Shown here in pieces: positions 1-5,894 of a DNA stretch of 8,911 nucleotides. This DNA comes from Mxb001 sp051007175 (lineage in GTDB: Bacteria > Actinomycetota > Actinomycetes > S36-B12): positions 1 to 8,911 of the forward strand of contig JBPCSL010000191.1 of the NCBI GenBank assembly GCA_051007175.1. Direction: 5' to 3'. Position 1 is the first letter of the stretch. The number at the start of each line of letters is the position of its first letter. The position numbers and the translations under genes were made by a program. The notes below the pieces were generated by a model. The model made no database searches. It was given only the letters and a program-made list of their open reading frames with translations, and was not told the origin of the DNA.

Positions 1-84
1 GGACAGCCACGCTCGGCGGAACCCCGCCATAGATGGACACAGCGACCCCAGGAACCGACGTACGCCCCCGGCCAAGGTCGCCAT
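1..84 (-). CDS. Partial N-terminus of a possible SulP-family anion transporter
   Basis: The minus strand is open from an ATG at 84 to the window edge, 28 codons, with an in-frame TAG upstream. GGAGG (complement of 91-95) lies 6 bases before the ATG, the same spacing as before the clear genes at 4623 and 6954, so this looks like a genuine gene start. The visible peptide ends in GFRRAWLS. SulP (sulfate permease-like) transporters often have a G-Y/F-R-R-x-W-L segment just before the conserved first membrane helix, and the SulP fragment at 2627 has the comparable QRAWIS. The identification rests on this short motif only; the transporter core would lie outside the window. It could equally be an unrelated gene. 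Confidence 0.35.
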   Translation of the reverse strand, partial: MATLAGGVRRFLGSLCPSMAGFRRAWLS

Positions 85-521
85 CGCTGACCTCCGCCCG
101 ATCCTCACGACTGGCTAGCGCCCAAGTATTTCGTTAGAGCCAAGGTGATGTCCCGTCCGTCCTGAGACTACTCACGAGGCCTAGTGGCGCAGGAGGAGAC
201 GGCGCGCCACATCACCGGCCGTCGATGATGGCACTGCTGGACGTGTGGACCCGGAGGGCGGCAGAGCCGCTCCGCGCACGGCTTCATCTCGGGCACGACG
301 CTCAAGGACGAAAGGTCGGTCCGACGCAGGTGGCGGCCGAGACCTCCGGGCGCAAGGACCCCCTGGTCGTCGGCTCGATCGATGCGATCCTCCCAGTGGC
401 TTTCACGCTCGGGGCATCGCTGTTCGAATCCATCGTCCTGGCACCCAACGGCAGTTGGGAGAGCGCGCTGAGGTGGACGCAGGCTGACGGACCCGCCCTT
501 CCACGTCGGCGATGATGGTCG
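85..521. other. Stretch without a recognisable gene
   Basis: No convincing gene is seen here. A plus-strand frame is open from ATG 225 to TGA 513-515 (96 codons). Part of it reads like a real protein (around VAFTLGASLFESIVLAPNG), and it is in the same frame as the TetR-like reading frame starting at 522. It could therefore be an eroded or interrupted upstream part of that gene, but I do not recognise it. An AGGAGGAG stretch at 191-198 resembles a ribosome binding site but has no ATG or GTG at a suitable distance. The start of this stretch (85 to about 180) is the upstream region of the minus-strand gene at the left edge. Confidence 0.4.
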
Positions 522-1052
522 GTGAGATGCGACCCGATCTCGCGCGGCGGCGTCGCACGCGCGACATCGAGTCGTAGTGCTCGTGTCGCCGACCTGCCCC
601 AGACGATCATCTTCGAACTGTGGGCAAGTCGGGACAACCTGATCGCCGTGACGACCGAGGTCATTCTGCACGGCTTGAGCGCCAGCGCTGCACCCTTCGG
701 AGTGGCCGAGCTGTTCGGTGACTCGGCCAAGGCGGCCGATGGCATCGCCTCCCTCATGAGTGCGGCGTACGCCGAGTTGCGGCGGTTGCGGGTCGAGATG
801 GTTCTCGCCGCAATGTCGGACCCCGTGGTGGCCGCACCCATGCTGGTCTCCGACTCCGCCACCGTGCAGGCCTTGGCGCGGGCAGGTGCGCCGTCGGCGA
901 GGAATCTGCCCGCTCTCGCTGAGGCCATCCGCACCCTGATGCTCGGTCTGGTCGTCTTGCAGCAGACGATCGGGTCTCTCGACGCTCCGGGTTTTCGGTG
1001 CCTATCGAGAGGCTGCTTCTCTCGGCTGGCACAGTCTAGATTCCCCAGCTAG
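522..1052 (+). pseudogene. TetR-like transcriptional regulator, probably N-terminally truncated
   Basis: A GTG-initiated frame of 176 codons. Residues about 20-44 (SARVADLPQTIIFELWASRD, then NLIAV) resemble the second half of a TetR-family helix-turn-helix, where a recognition helix is followed by an aromatic-x-x-W/F-x-S-K/R-(D/E)-x-L pattern. The rest is helical and hydrophobic, as in a ligand-binding domain (for example MLGLVVLQQTIG near 145-156). The first helices of the usual N-terminal domain are missing or scrambled: TetR proteins usually have more ordered helix before this motif, and an in-frame TGA lies at 513-515. The last 20 residues look unlike a natural C-terminus. No good ribosome binding site precedes 522. 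The frame ends 42 bases before the phosphoesterase gene, on the same strand, so it may once have regulated that gene. A different regulator family, or an intact gene with an unusual start, is possible. Confidence 0.35.
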
Positions 1053-1061
1053 GCTCTTTCA

Positions 1062-1074
1062 AGTAGAAACTACT
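1062..1074. promoter_or_regulatory. Small inverted repeat before the phosphoesterase gene (candidate operator)
   Basis: AGTAG-AAA-CTACT is a perfect 5-base inverted repeat with a 3-base centre. It lies in the 42-base gap between the TetR-like frame and the phosphoesterase start, 6 bases upstream of that gene's ribosome binding site. It is A/T-rich in a G/C-rich context. It could be an operator or a weak RNA hairpin; nothing else supports either reading. Confidence 0.3.
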
Positions 1075-1094
1075 CGAAAAGGGAGCGGGACGCG

Positions 1095-2609
1095 GTGAAC
1101 GAGATACGCAACTGGGTCGTAGTGATGTTCGAGAACCGTTCCTTCGACAACCTGCTGGGTCACCTCCCGCACATACCGACTGAGGACGGGATCCGGGACA
1201 GGGAGATTGTCCTGCCGTATCCGAAGGGGCAGGTGCGGTTGCATCCGTCCACGAACTTCACCGATCCCATCCCCGACCCTGGGGAGGAGTACGCGTCAGT
1301 GAATGTGCAGGTCTACGGCCGCTTCCTGCCAGAGTCCAACGCCGGGAAGGCGCCGTATCGGATGTTCCCGAACTTCATGGACGCGCCCTACAACGCGCCG
1401 GAAGCGGGCACGGAACCCACCATGGACGGGTTCGCATTGGACTTCTACTACAGCGGCCAGTGGGAGACCGGCGCGGAACTCACCGACGCCCAGATGCAGT
1501 CAGTCGGCGGGGTATTCACCCCCGAGTCAGCCCCCGTGATCAACACGCTCGCACGCGAGTACGCGGTGTTCACTCATTGGCACAGCGATGCACCAACATG
1601 CACGTTCCCCAATCGCAGCTTCTTCCACGCGGGCACCAGCGGCGGCCGCTTGGACAACGACATCACCTACGACTACGCATGGGACTTCGACGTCGACAAT
1701 CTGTTCAACCGCGCCACCGAAGCCGGCGTGTCATGGGCGGCCTACTTCGACCCGAGCCAGAAGGTGCCGGTGACCGCGATCAACCTGGCCGGTGCACGCC
1801 ACCGCAAGATGTGGAAGGAGCACTCGCGCACCCTTGACCAGTTCCACGCCGACGCCTCAGCTGGAACGCTCCCGGCCTACTCGTGGGTCGAGCCGAAGAT
1901 GCTCTTCGGCGAGCTCAACGACTACCACCCGCCGACGGACATCCGGGCAGCAGAGGTGTTCCTCGCCGACGTGTACGCCTCAGTGCGCAACAGTCCACAG
2001 TGGGAGAGCACCGCGCTGGTGATCATGTTCGACGAGCACGGCGGCTGCTACGACCATGTGCCACCCCCGGCCACCGTGAGCCCGGACGACCTCCCCGGTG
2101 CGCATGGATTCGCATTCGACCGGCTCGGGGTGCGGGTCCCCGCGATCATCATCTCGGCATGGACCGAACGCGAGACGGTCATCACTGACCTGCACACCAA
2201 CACCTCGATGACCAGCACCCTGCGAGAAGCACTCGGCCTTGGCGGGCCATTCACCAAACGCGATGCCTGGGCGAAGCCCGCTCTTGCCGCCTTCAACCGG
2301 ACCACTGCCCGCACCGACCGTCCGGAAGTACGACCGCTTCCCTTCACTCCTGGGGTGGCGAACCCGCACGCCCAGCAGTCGGTGCCAGGAGACATTCCCG
2401 ATGGGGCCATGTGGAAGCAGGACGAGAAGCATGCGGCCGGCGAGTTCGTGTCCCACCTCGGGCATGCCACGCTGCGTAACGCCGCCCACTTGCTCGGGGT
2501 GCCGCCGGAGCACGTAGATGCAACAACGGCCACCGAGGCGAGGAGCTGGCTGGAACGCCACTTCCATCATGAAGGGGCGCTGGACCTCCCGCATGCACCC
2601 AGCCCCTGA
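1095..2609 (+). CDS. Phospholipase C / acid phosphatase-type phosphoesterase, without signal peptide
   Basis: 504 residues, a member of the phosphoesterase family that includes bacterial non-haemolytic phospholipases C and AcpA acid phosphatases (alkaline phosphatase-like fold). These are metal-dependent enzymes that hydrolyse phosphate esters such as phosphatidylcholine. Landmarks are FENRSFDNLLG at residues 12-22 (Glu13 and Asn14 at the expected metal/nucleophile region), HWHSDAPTCTFPNRSFFHAG from 161, and FDEHGGCYDHVPPP at 312-325, which matches the typical DEHGG-x-YDHV signature. The GTG start follows GGGAG (1081-1085) at 9 bases, and no other start lies between it and the in-frame stop at 1050. 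Many relatives are exported by the Tat route, but here the catalytic domain begins at residue 4 with no leader, so a cytoplasmic location or a lost leader is likely. The C-terminal 130 residues are less conserved. Substrate cannot be read from sequence. Confidence 0.9.
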   Translation: MNEIRNWVVVMFENRSFDNLLGHLPHIPTEDGIRDREIVLPYPKGQVRLHPSTNFTDPIPDPGEEYASVNVQVYGRFLPESNAGKAPYRMFPNFMDAPYNAPEAGTEPTMDGFALDFYYSGQWETGAELTDAQMQSVGGVFTPESAPVINTLAREYAVFTHWHSDAPTCTFPNRSFFHAGTSGGRLDNDITYDYAWDFDVDNLFNRATEAGVSWAAYFDPSQKVPVTAINLAGARHRKMWKEHSRTLDQFHADASAGTLPAYSWVEPKMLFGELNDYHPPTDIRAAEVFLADVYASVRNSPQWESTALVIMFDEHGGCYDHVPPPATVSPDDLPGAHGFAFDRLGVRVPAIIISAWTERETVITDLHTNTSMTSTLREALGLGGPFTKRDAWAKPALAAFNRTTARTDRPEVRPLPFTPGVANPHAQQSVPGDIPDGAMWKQDEKHAAGEFVSHLGHATLRNAAHLLGVPPEHVDATTATEARSWLERHFHHEGALDLPHAPSP

Positions 2610-2626
2610 TGAAGCGTGTTCCCTAA

Positions 2627-2839
2627 TCCCTTCGGGACTGTCAACGGGCCTGGATCTCAGCCGACATTGTGGCGGGGGTGACACTCGCCGCGGTTGGCAT
2701 TCCCGAGTGCACGAGCTACGCGAAACTCGCCGGCACGCCGCTGGCCACGGGCCTCTACACGCTGGTTTTTCCTATGGTCGCCTTCGCCATTCTCGGCTTC
2801 TCAAGCGTCCTAGTTGTCGCCGGTGACGCGGCGACTGCC
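2627..2839 (+). pseudogene. SulP-family anion transporter, N-terminal fragment
   Basis: One frame reads SLRDCQRAWISADIVAGVTL (2627-2686) and continues AAVGIPECTSYAKLAGTPLA and TGLYTLVFPMVAFAILGFSS to VVAGDAATA. This follows the N-terminus of SulP transporters: the R-x-W-x-x-x-D-(L/I/V)-x-AG-(L/V)-T entry, the IPE-x-x-x-YA-x-(I/L)-AG-x-P-x-x-TGLY first helices, and the D-(S/A)-ATA motif. No start codon precedes it (TAA at 2624-2626), and similarity stops after DAATA, whereas a full SulP protein is about 500 residues or more. It is therefore a remnant of about 70 codons lying only 17 bases after the phosphoesterase stop codon. An open frame runs on to 2905 without recognisable content. A possible second SulP gene sits at the left edge on the opposite strand. 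Confidence 0.65.
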
Positions 2840-3092
2840 TGGGGCATCCCTTGGTCCAGCGGATGCTCTAGCTGCGACTCCAGGGCAAAGGTCGTGGACG
2901 CATGACCGCGACGAGACTGGCAGGAGCGCGAGGCGTGTCGAGACCACCGTTGTCACGGGTGCGAGCAGCATCAACTTCGGCACCTACACGGGAGAACGCG
3001 CACGATCTTCCGCGGACATTGAATGCGATGTAGGTTGGAGTTGCACGCACAAATGAACAATTGCGCACTGCCTCGAACTCGGTCGGCGGCAC
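2840..3092. other. Non-coding or decayed stretch
   Basis: No gene, RNA or clear repeat is recognised between the SulP remnant and the tRNA fragment. Open frames here on both strands have no recognisable domains and no good ribosome binding sites. Confidence 0.5.
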
Positions 3093-3137
3093 CTCATAAT
3101 CCTTCAGATCGTGGGTTCGAGTCCCACCCGCCCTACC
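3093..3137 (+). pseudogene. 3' half of an elongator Met-type tRNA (anticodon CAT)
   Basis: The sequence runs from an anticodon loop CTCATAA (3093-3099, anticodon CAT at 3095-3097) through TCCTT, a variable region and a perfect T arm: stem GTGGG 3111-3115, loop TTCGAGT 3116-3122, stem CCCAC 3123-3127. It ends with an acceptor 3' strand CCGCCCT 3128-3134, discriminator A and CC. The 5' half is absent. Nothing upstream pairs with the acceptor strand (AGGGCGG would be needed), and the bases before the loop do not pair with TCCTT (AAGGA would be needed). It therefore cannot be a working tRNA. A 3' tRNA half of this extent is what site-specific integration into a tRNA gene commonly leaves at the far end of an element. 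A complete Met tRNA with this 3' end should exist elsewhere in the genome if this reading is right. Confidence 0.65.
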
Positions 3138-3143
3138 GGACTC
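3113..3143 (+). repeat. tRNA-end direct repeat, copy 1
   Basis: Thirty-one bases starting GGGTTCGAGTCCCACCCGCC and ending with CTACCGGACTC. They recur at 3346-3376 with two C/T differences. The copy covers the T loop, T stem and acceptor end of the tRNA fragment plus about six bases beyond the CC end, so homology extends past the tRNA itself. This fits a duplicated attachment site or another scar of recombination at a tRNA locus. Confidence 0.65.
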
Positions 3144-3202
3144 ATGTGTGGTTTCAGCTGATTCTTGCCGGTGCATTCGGCTGATGCGTGACGCTCCCGA
3201 GA

Positions 3203-3283
3203 ATGCTGGTGGAGCTGAGCCTGGTGGATCAGCCGTAGCAGTTGCTGCTGAAGGTCGTGGAAATGGTCTCAATGCACTCCTAG
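3203..3283 (+). pseudogene. IS481-type transposase, N-terminal remnant
   Basis: From ATG 3203 the frame reads MLVELSLVDQP, then TAG (3236), then QLLLKVVEMVSMHS and another TAG (3281-3283). Actinobacterial IS481-family transposases very often begin with MLVEL-S-(V/L)-V-(E/D)-Q-R-Y followed by a leucine-rich helix ahead of the helix-turn-helix. Only this start is left, interrupted by two stops; the helix-turn-helix and DDE catalytic domain are absent. It lies between the two tRNA-end repeats and shows past mobile-element activity at this junction. Confidence 0.55.
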
Positions 3284-3345
3284 GCACTAAGCCGCGAGCA
3301 GCGGCCTAGTCAGACGCGCACGCTATGGGCAGCGAGGTGATCTCG

Positions 3346-3376
3346 GGGTTCGAGTCCCACCCGCCTTACCGGATTC
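3346..3376 (+). repeat. tRNA-end direct repeat, copy 2
   Basis: This is the second copy of the 31-base repeat (differences at 3366 and 3374). The T loop and its 3' stem are intact, but the 5' stem strand (CGGGG) no longer pairs fully with CCCAC, and nothing tRNA-like precedes it. The copy overlaps the last codons and the TAA stop of methyltransferase 1, read on the minus strand (stop at 3366-3368). It marks the border between the scarred left part and the intact right part. Confidence 0.6.
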
Positions 3377-4580
3377 CCATGGCGAGGAAGTCCAACTGCC
3401 ATAGCGACCGGAAGGTCTCGAAGCTGGCGGCGACGACGTCCTCCTGGCTGCGTGCGAAGGCCCCGCTCCGCTGCACGCCGGCGGTGATCTCCGCGATGGA
3501 CGCGCGACCGTCGACGCGCTCGACCAGGGCTGCCTGCAGGGGAGTGAGGGTGACCTGCCAGTCATGGCGCGAGAGGACCACGCCGCTCAGCCCGCAGCCC
3601 TTGCGGAAGGACGGCACGTAGGCCGAGGGATTGCCCGCGTCAAAGTCGATCGCATAGGACTCCGGGGATCGCTCTGGCCGGCACGCGAGGAAGTAGTGAC
3701 AGGCGTTGGCCGCGTTGATGCGCTGCATGATCGACCACTGCCGCTCGCGGGGCATGGCGGCAACGGCGGCGAAGAAGGCGCTGGATGAGCCGCGGGGAGC
3801 GTAGTAGGACGCCTTGAGGAAGATGTCCTGGAAGACCAGTCCCGCCGACTCCACGAGATCCCGGCACTCGTCGATCGTGTAGTCGTGCTCGCGGCCGTGC
3901 AGGAACGTGTCGACGAGCCCCGCATCGTCGCCGAGGTCGGGTGCGATCTCCAGGTAGCTCGCCAGCGGGTGCCGCGGTCCGAGCTGCTGCAGCGCATCGC
4001 GCACCATGGCAAGAGATGCCTCGTCTTGCGTGAGGCCCATGTCCCGGAAGACGCCCTGCATCATCTGTACACCGATCCGCCCGTAGTCGGCGTACAGCAT
4101 GACCGCGAGAACTCCGTCCGGGCGCAGTCGCTCGCCGAGCGCCCGCATGCCGATGGCCGGATCGGCGAGATGATGCAGGACGCCCGTCGTGATGATGAGG
4201 TCGAAGTCCTCATCGAGAGAGGCGACCTCTTCGATGGGCAGCTGATGCAGTTCCAGGTTTGTCAGGCCGTAGGTGCCGGCGAGCCAGCGATGGTGGTCGA
4301 GGGAGGCGTCGCTGACGTCGATGGCGACGACGCGGGCCGAGGGGTTGGTGTAGGCGATCACCGCCGCCTGATTAGTGCCGCAGCCGGCGACCAGGATGTC
4401 CATGCCGGGGTCGTAGTCGCGATCCGGCCACAGGAGGCGATGGGCATGGCTGGGGTCGAACCACTGCCATGTGCCCTGGAGCCAACTCTCGAGATCGCGG
4501 ATGGGTTCGGGGTAGACCCACCTCTCGTACTGACGAGAAACAACGTCAGCGAGCGGATCGTGGGTCACGGCGGTTAGCAT
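3366..4580 (-). CDS. Class I SAM-dependent methyltransferase with C-terminal PqqD-like segment (methyltransferase 1)
   Basis: 404 residues. An N-terminal extension (about 1-58, with YERWVYPEP at 18-26) precedes a Rossmann-fold methyltransferase core. Motif I is DILVAGCGT at 61-69, the acidic end of strand 2 is Asp88, and motif IV-V is DLIITTGVLHHL at 127-138. This shows S-adenosylmethionine binding; the methyl acceptor is unknown. From about 339 to the end, a separate segment (HDWQVTLTPLQ, then VDGRASIAEI, then helices) resembles the small winged-helix PqqD/RRE type found in peptide-modifying systems, though this is a visual resemblance only. The ATG start at 4580 lacks a strong ribosome binding site, and a GTG four codons in is an alternative. 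It diverges from the GGN-repeat protein gene with 42 bases between start codons, suggesting a shared control region. The last codons and stop lie in the tRNA-end repeat, so the original C-terminus may have been altered slightly. Confidence 0.92.
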   Translation of the reverse strand: MLTAVTHDPLADVVSRQYERWVYPEPIRDLESWLQGTWQWFDPSHAHRLLWPDRDYDPGMDILVAGCGTNQAAVIAYTNPSARVVAIDVSDASLDHHRWLAGTYGLTNLELHQLPIEEVASLDEDFDLIITTGVLHHLADPAIGMRALGERLRPDGVLAVMLYADYGRIGVQMMQGVFRDMGLTQDEASLAMVRDALQQLGPRHPLASYLEIAPDLGDDAGLVDTFLHGREHDYTIDECRDLVESAGLVFQDIFLKASYYAPRGSSSAFFAAVAAMPRERQWSIMQRINAANACHYFLACRPERSPESYAIDFDAGNPSAYVPSFRKGCGLSGVVLSRHDWQVTLTPLQAALVERVDGRASIAEITAGVQRSGAFARSQEDVVAASFETFRSLWQLDFLAMGIR

Positions 4581-4588
4581 GCCGCATC

Positions 4589-4604
4589 GGCACTCGGGGG
4601 TGCC
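4589..4604. promoter_or_regulatory. Inverted repeat in the divergent start region
   Basis: GGCAC (4589-4593), six bases, then GTGCC (4600-4604) form a perfect 5-base inverted repeat. It sits in the middle of the 42 bases between the starts of methyltransferase 1 and the GGN-repeat protein. It may be an operator serving both genes. The gap is too short for two standard, fully separate promoters plus leaders, so at least one promoter probably overlaps coding sequence or one transcript is nearly leaderless. Confidence 0.3.
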
Positions 4605-4609
4605 CTATT

Positions 4610-4616
4610 GAGGAGG
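4610..4616 (+). promoter_or_regulatory. Ribosome binding site deciding the start of the GGN-repeat protein
   Basis: GAGGAGG lies 6 bases before ATG 4623. This favours that start over an in-frame TTG at 4608, which overlaps the binding site itself. It also places the signal peptide exactly at the N-terminus. Confidence 0.85.
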
Positions 4617-4622
4617 CGTCAC

Positions 4623-5894
4623 ATGGGTGCGACTCGCAAGCGCAGCCTGGCCGCCGCCCTGGGGGCGACGGCTCTCGCCGGAGCGGCCCTCACCGCGGCC
4701 CCTGTCTCAGCGGCCCCGGTGGCACCCGCCGGCAGTGTGGCCTCGGCTCCCCGCTCCGAGTCGGAGTGCGTGCAGCATGCCCTGAAGATGGCTGAGCCGC
4801 TGCGCCGGTCGATCTTGACGCCCGGCTCCGCCCGCGAGCGCGGCGTGCCGCGAGCGCTGAAGCGCATTCGCGAGAAGTCGTCCGAGTGTGTCGACGTTCT
4901 CTTCCGCGACGGCACCGTCGACAACCCCGATGCCGGCATTCTCGTGGGCAATGGCTACTCCTTCGATGCCGACTCGTGCGCGACTGGTGAGGTCTGCGAC
5001 GGCGGCAACGGCGGACTCCTCATGGGGAGCGGCGGCAATGGCTACAACGGCGGCGATGGCGGCAACGCCGGCTGGTATGGCGGCAAGGCGGGCAATGGCG
5101 GCAACGGTGCGGGCGTGGGCGGCCGTGGTGGCGACGGCGGACGCGCCGGTCGCTACGGCAACGGCGGCAATGGGGGCAACGCGGGCGTCGAGACCGTGGG
5201 CACCCGCAGTCCGCGCGCCATGGGCGCCAACGGCGGCAATGGCGGCAATGGCGGGGACGGCGGCCTCCTCTACGGCGATGGCGGCAACGGCGGCAACGGT
5301 GGCAACGGTGGCAACGGTGGGGCTGCAGACCCCTACGCCCCCGCGGGGTCACGCGTCGCTGCCGGCAACGGCGGCGTGGGCAGCGGCCTTCCGGGCGACG
5401 GACCTGACGGCGGCAACGGCGGCAACGGCGGAGCCGGTGGCCGCGGAGGCACCATCGGGGGCAACGGCGGCATGGGTGGCGCTGGCGGCAATGGCGCCCA
5501 TGGCGGCCATGGCGCCCACGGTCCCCAGGCCACCGATGTGCTGGGTCGGGGTGGCGACGGCAGGTTCGGCGGCCGGGGTGGCAGTGGTGGCAATGGCGGC
5601 GCCGCGGGCAAGGCGCGCGGATCAGGTGTCGACGGGCGGGGCGGCAACGGGGGTGCCGGTGGCAGCGGCGGCAGCGGCGGCAATGGCGGCAACGGTGGTG
5701 CAGGAGCCCCGCTGCTGGGCGGCGCCGGCGGCAATGGCGGCGCAGGGGGTCGTGGCGGCGAGGGCGGCACGGGCGGCGGACGAGGCGGCACCGGCGGCAA
5801 TGGCGGCGCGGGCGGCAACGGTGGCACGGGCGGCCTCGCGGGCAGCGAAGGTCAGGTCGGCGCCAGCGGTGGCAATGGCGGCAACGGCGGCTGA
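4623..5894 (+). CDS. Secreted PGRS-like glycine/asparagine repeat protein
   Basis: 423 residues from ATG 4623. Residues 1-30 form a signal peptide (RKR near the start, an Ala/Leu-rich core, PVSA cut site before Ala31-Pro32). Residues 31-126 form a small domain with cysteines at 49, 89, 119 and 125 and a likely helical part (SECVQHALKMAEPLRRSI and RALKRIREKSSECVDVLF). From 127 to the end the protein is almost entirely GGN/GGX triplet repeats. It includes GGLLMGSGGNG and GGLLYGDGGNG units much like those of mycobacterial PE_PGRS proteins, and ILVGNGYSFD just before, reminiscent of the PE_PGRS linker. There is no PE domain, LPXTG signal or membrane anchor; the chain ends on GGNGG. GGX repeats of this kind are thought to fold as packed polyglycine-II helices. 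Location outside the membrane is well supported; function is unknown. It sits between two methyltransferase genes, divergent from one and convergent with the other. Confidence 0.92.
   Translation: MGATRKRSLAAALGATALAGAALTAAPVSAAPVAPAGSVASAPRSESECVQHALKMAEPLRRSILTPGSARERGVPRALKRIREKSSECVDVLFRDGTVDNPDAGILVGNGYSFDADSCATGEVCDGGNGGLLMGSGGNGYNGGDGGNAGWYGGKAGNGGNGAGVGGRGGDGGRAGRYGNGGNGGNAGVETVGTRSPRAMGANGGNGGNGGDGGLLYGDGGNGGNGGNGGNGGAADPYAPAGSRVAAGNGGVGSGLPGDGPDGGNGGNGGAGGRGGTIGGNGGMGGAGGNGAHGGHGAHGPQATDVLGRGGDGRFGGRGGSGGNGGAAGKARGSGVDGRGGNGGAGGSGGSGGNGGNGGAGAPLLGGAGGNGGAGGRGGEGGTGGGRGGTGGNGGAGGNGGTGGLAGSEGQVGASGGNGGNGG
5002..5891 (+). repeat. Tandem GGCGGCAAY-type coding repeats
   Basis: About 890 bases made mostly of variants of GGCGGCAAC and GGCGGCAAT in phase with the reading frame, with non-repeat islands (for example 5185-5225, 5320-5375, 5523-5545 and 5611-5638). 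The repeats vary at third positions, so the array is not freshly amplified. It produces long false open frames on both strands, rich in proline and arginine on the minus strand and in alanine on the plus strand. Confidence 0.9.

Noticed and set aside
2627..2637. TCCC-TTC-GGGA hairpin after the phosphoesterase gene as a terminator
   Set aside because: The stem has only four base pairs, there is no T-run, and it lies in the SulP remnant coding frame.
3093..3137. Complete functional tRNA-Met
   Set aside because: No 5' acceptor strand or 5' anticodon stem strand pairs with the visible 3' half.
2868..3287. Minus-strand open frame of 139 codons containing GGTRTHDLK
   Set aside because: The GGTRTH motif is the antisense translation of the T arm and acceptor end of a tRNA, a well-known false gene signature; no ribosome binding site or domain supports it.
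3323..3565. Minus-strand frame containing AGGTRTP
   Set aside because: It is again the reverse translation of the tRNA-end repeat fused to a wrong frame of methyltransferase 1.
3885..4577. 230-codon plus-strand frame opposite methyltransferase 1
   Set aside because: High-GC antisense shadow; the minus-strand product has clear SAM-binding motifs.
4608..4622. TTG start for the repeat protein
   Set aside because: It lies within the ribosome binding site that serves ATG 4623, and it would add charged residues ahead of a well-formed signal peptide.
5333..5827. Proline-rich minus-strand frame (164 codons)
   Set aside because: It is the mirror image of the GGN coding repeats (GGC read as GCC, and so on); a shadow.
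5002..5891. CRISPR-like or intergenic tandem repeat
   Set aside because: The repeats are short, degenerate and in phase with one reading frame; they are protein-coding.
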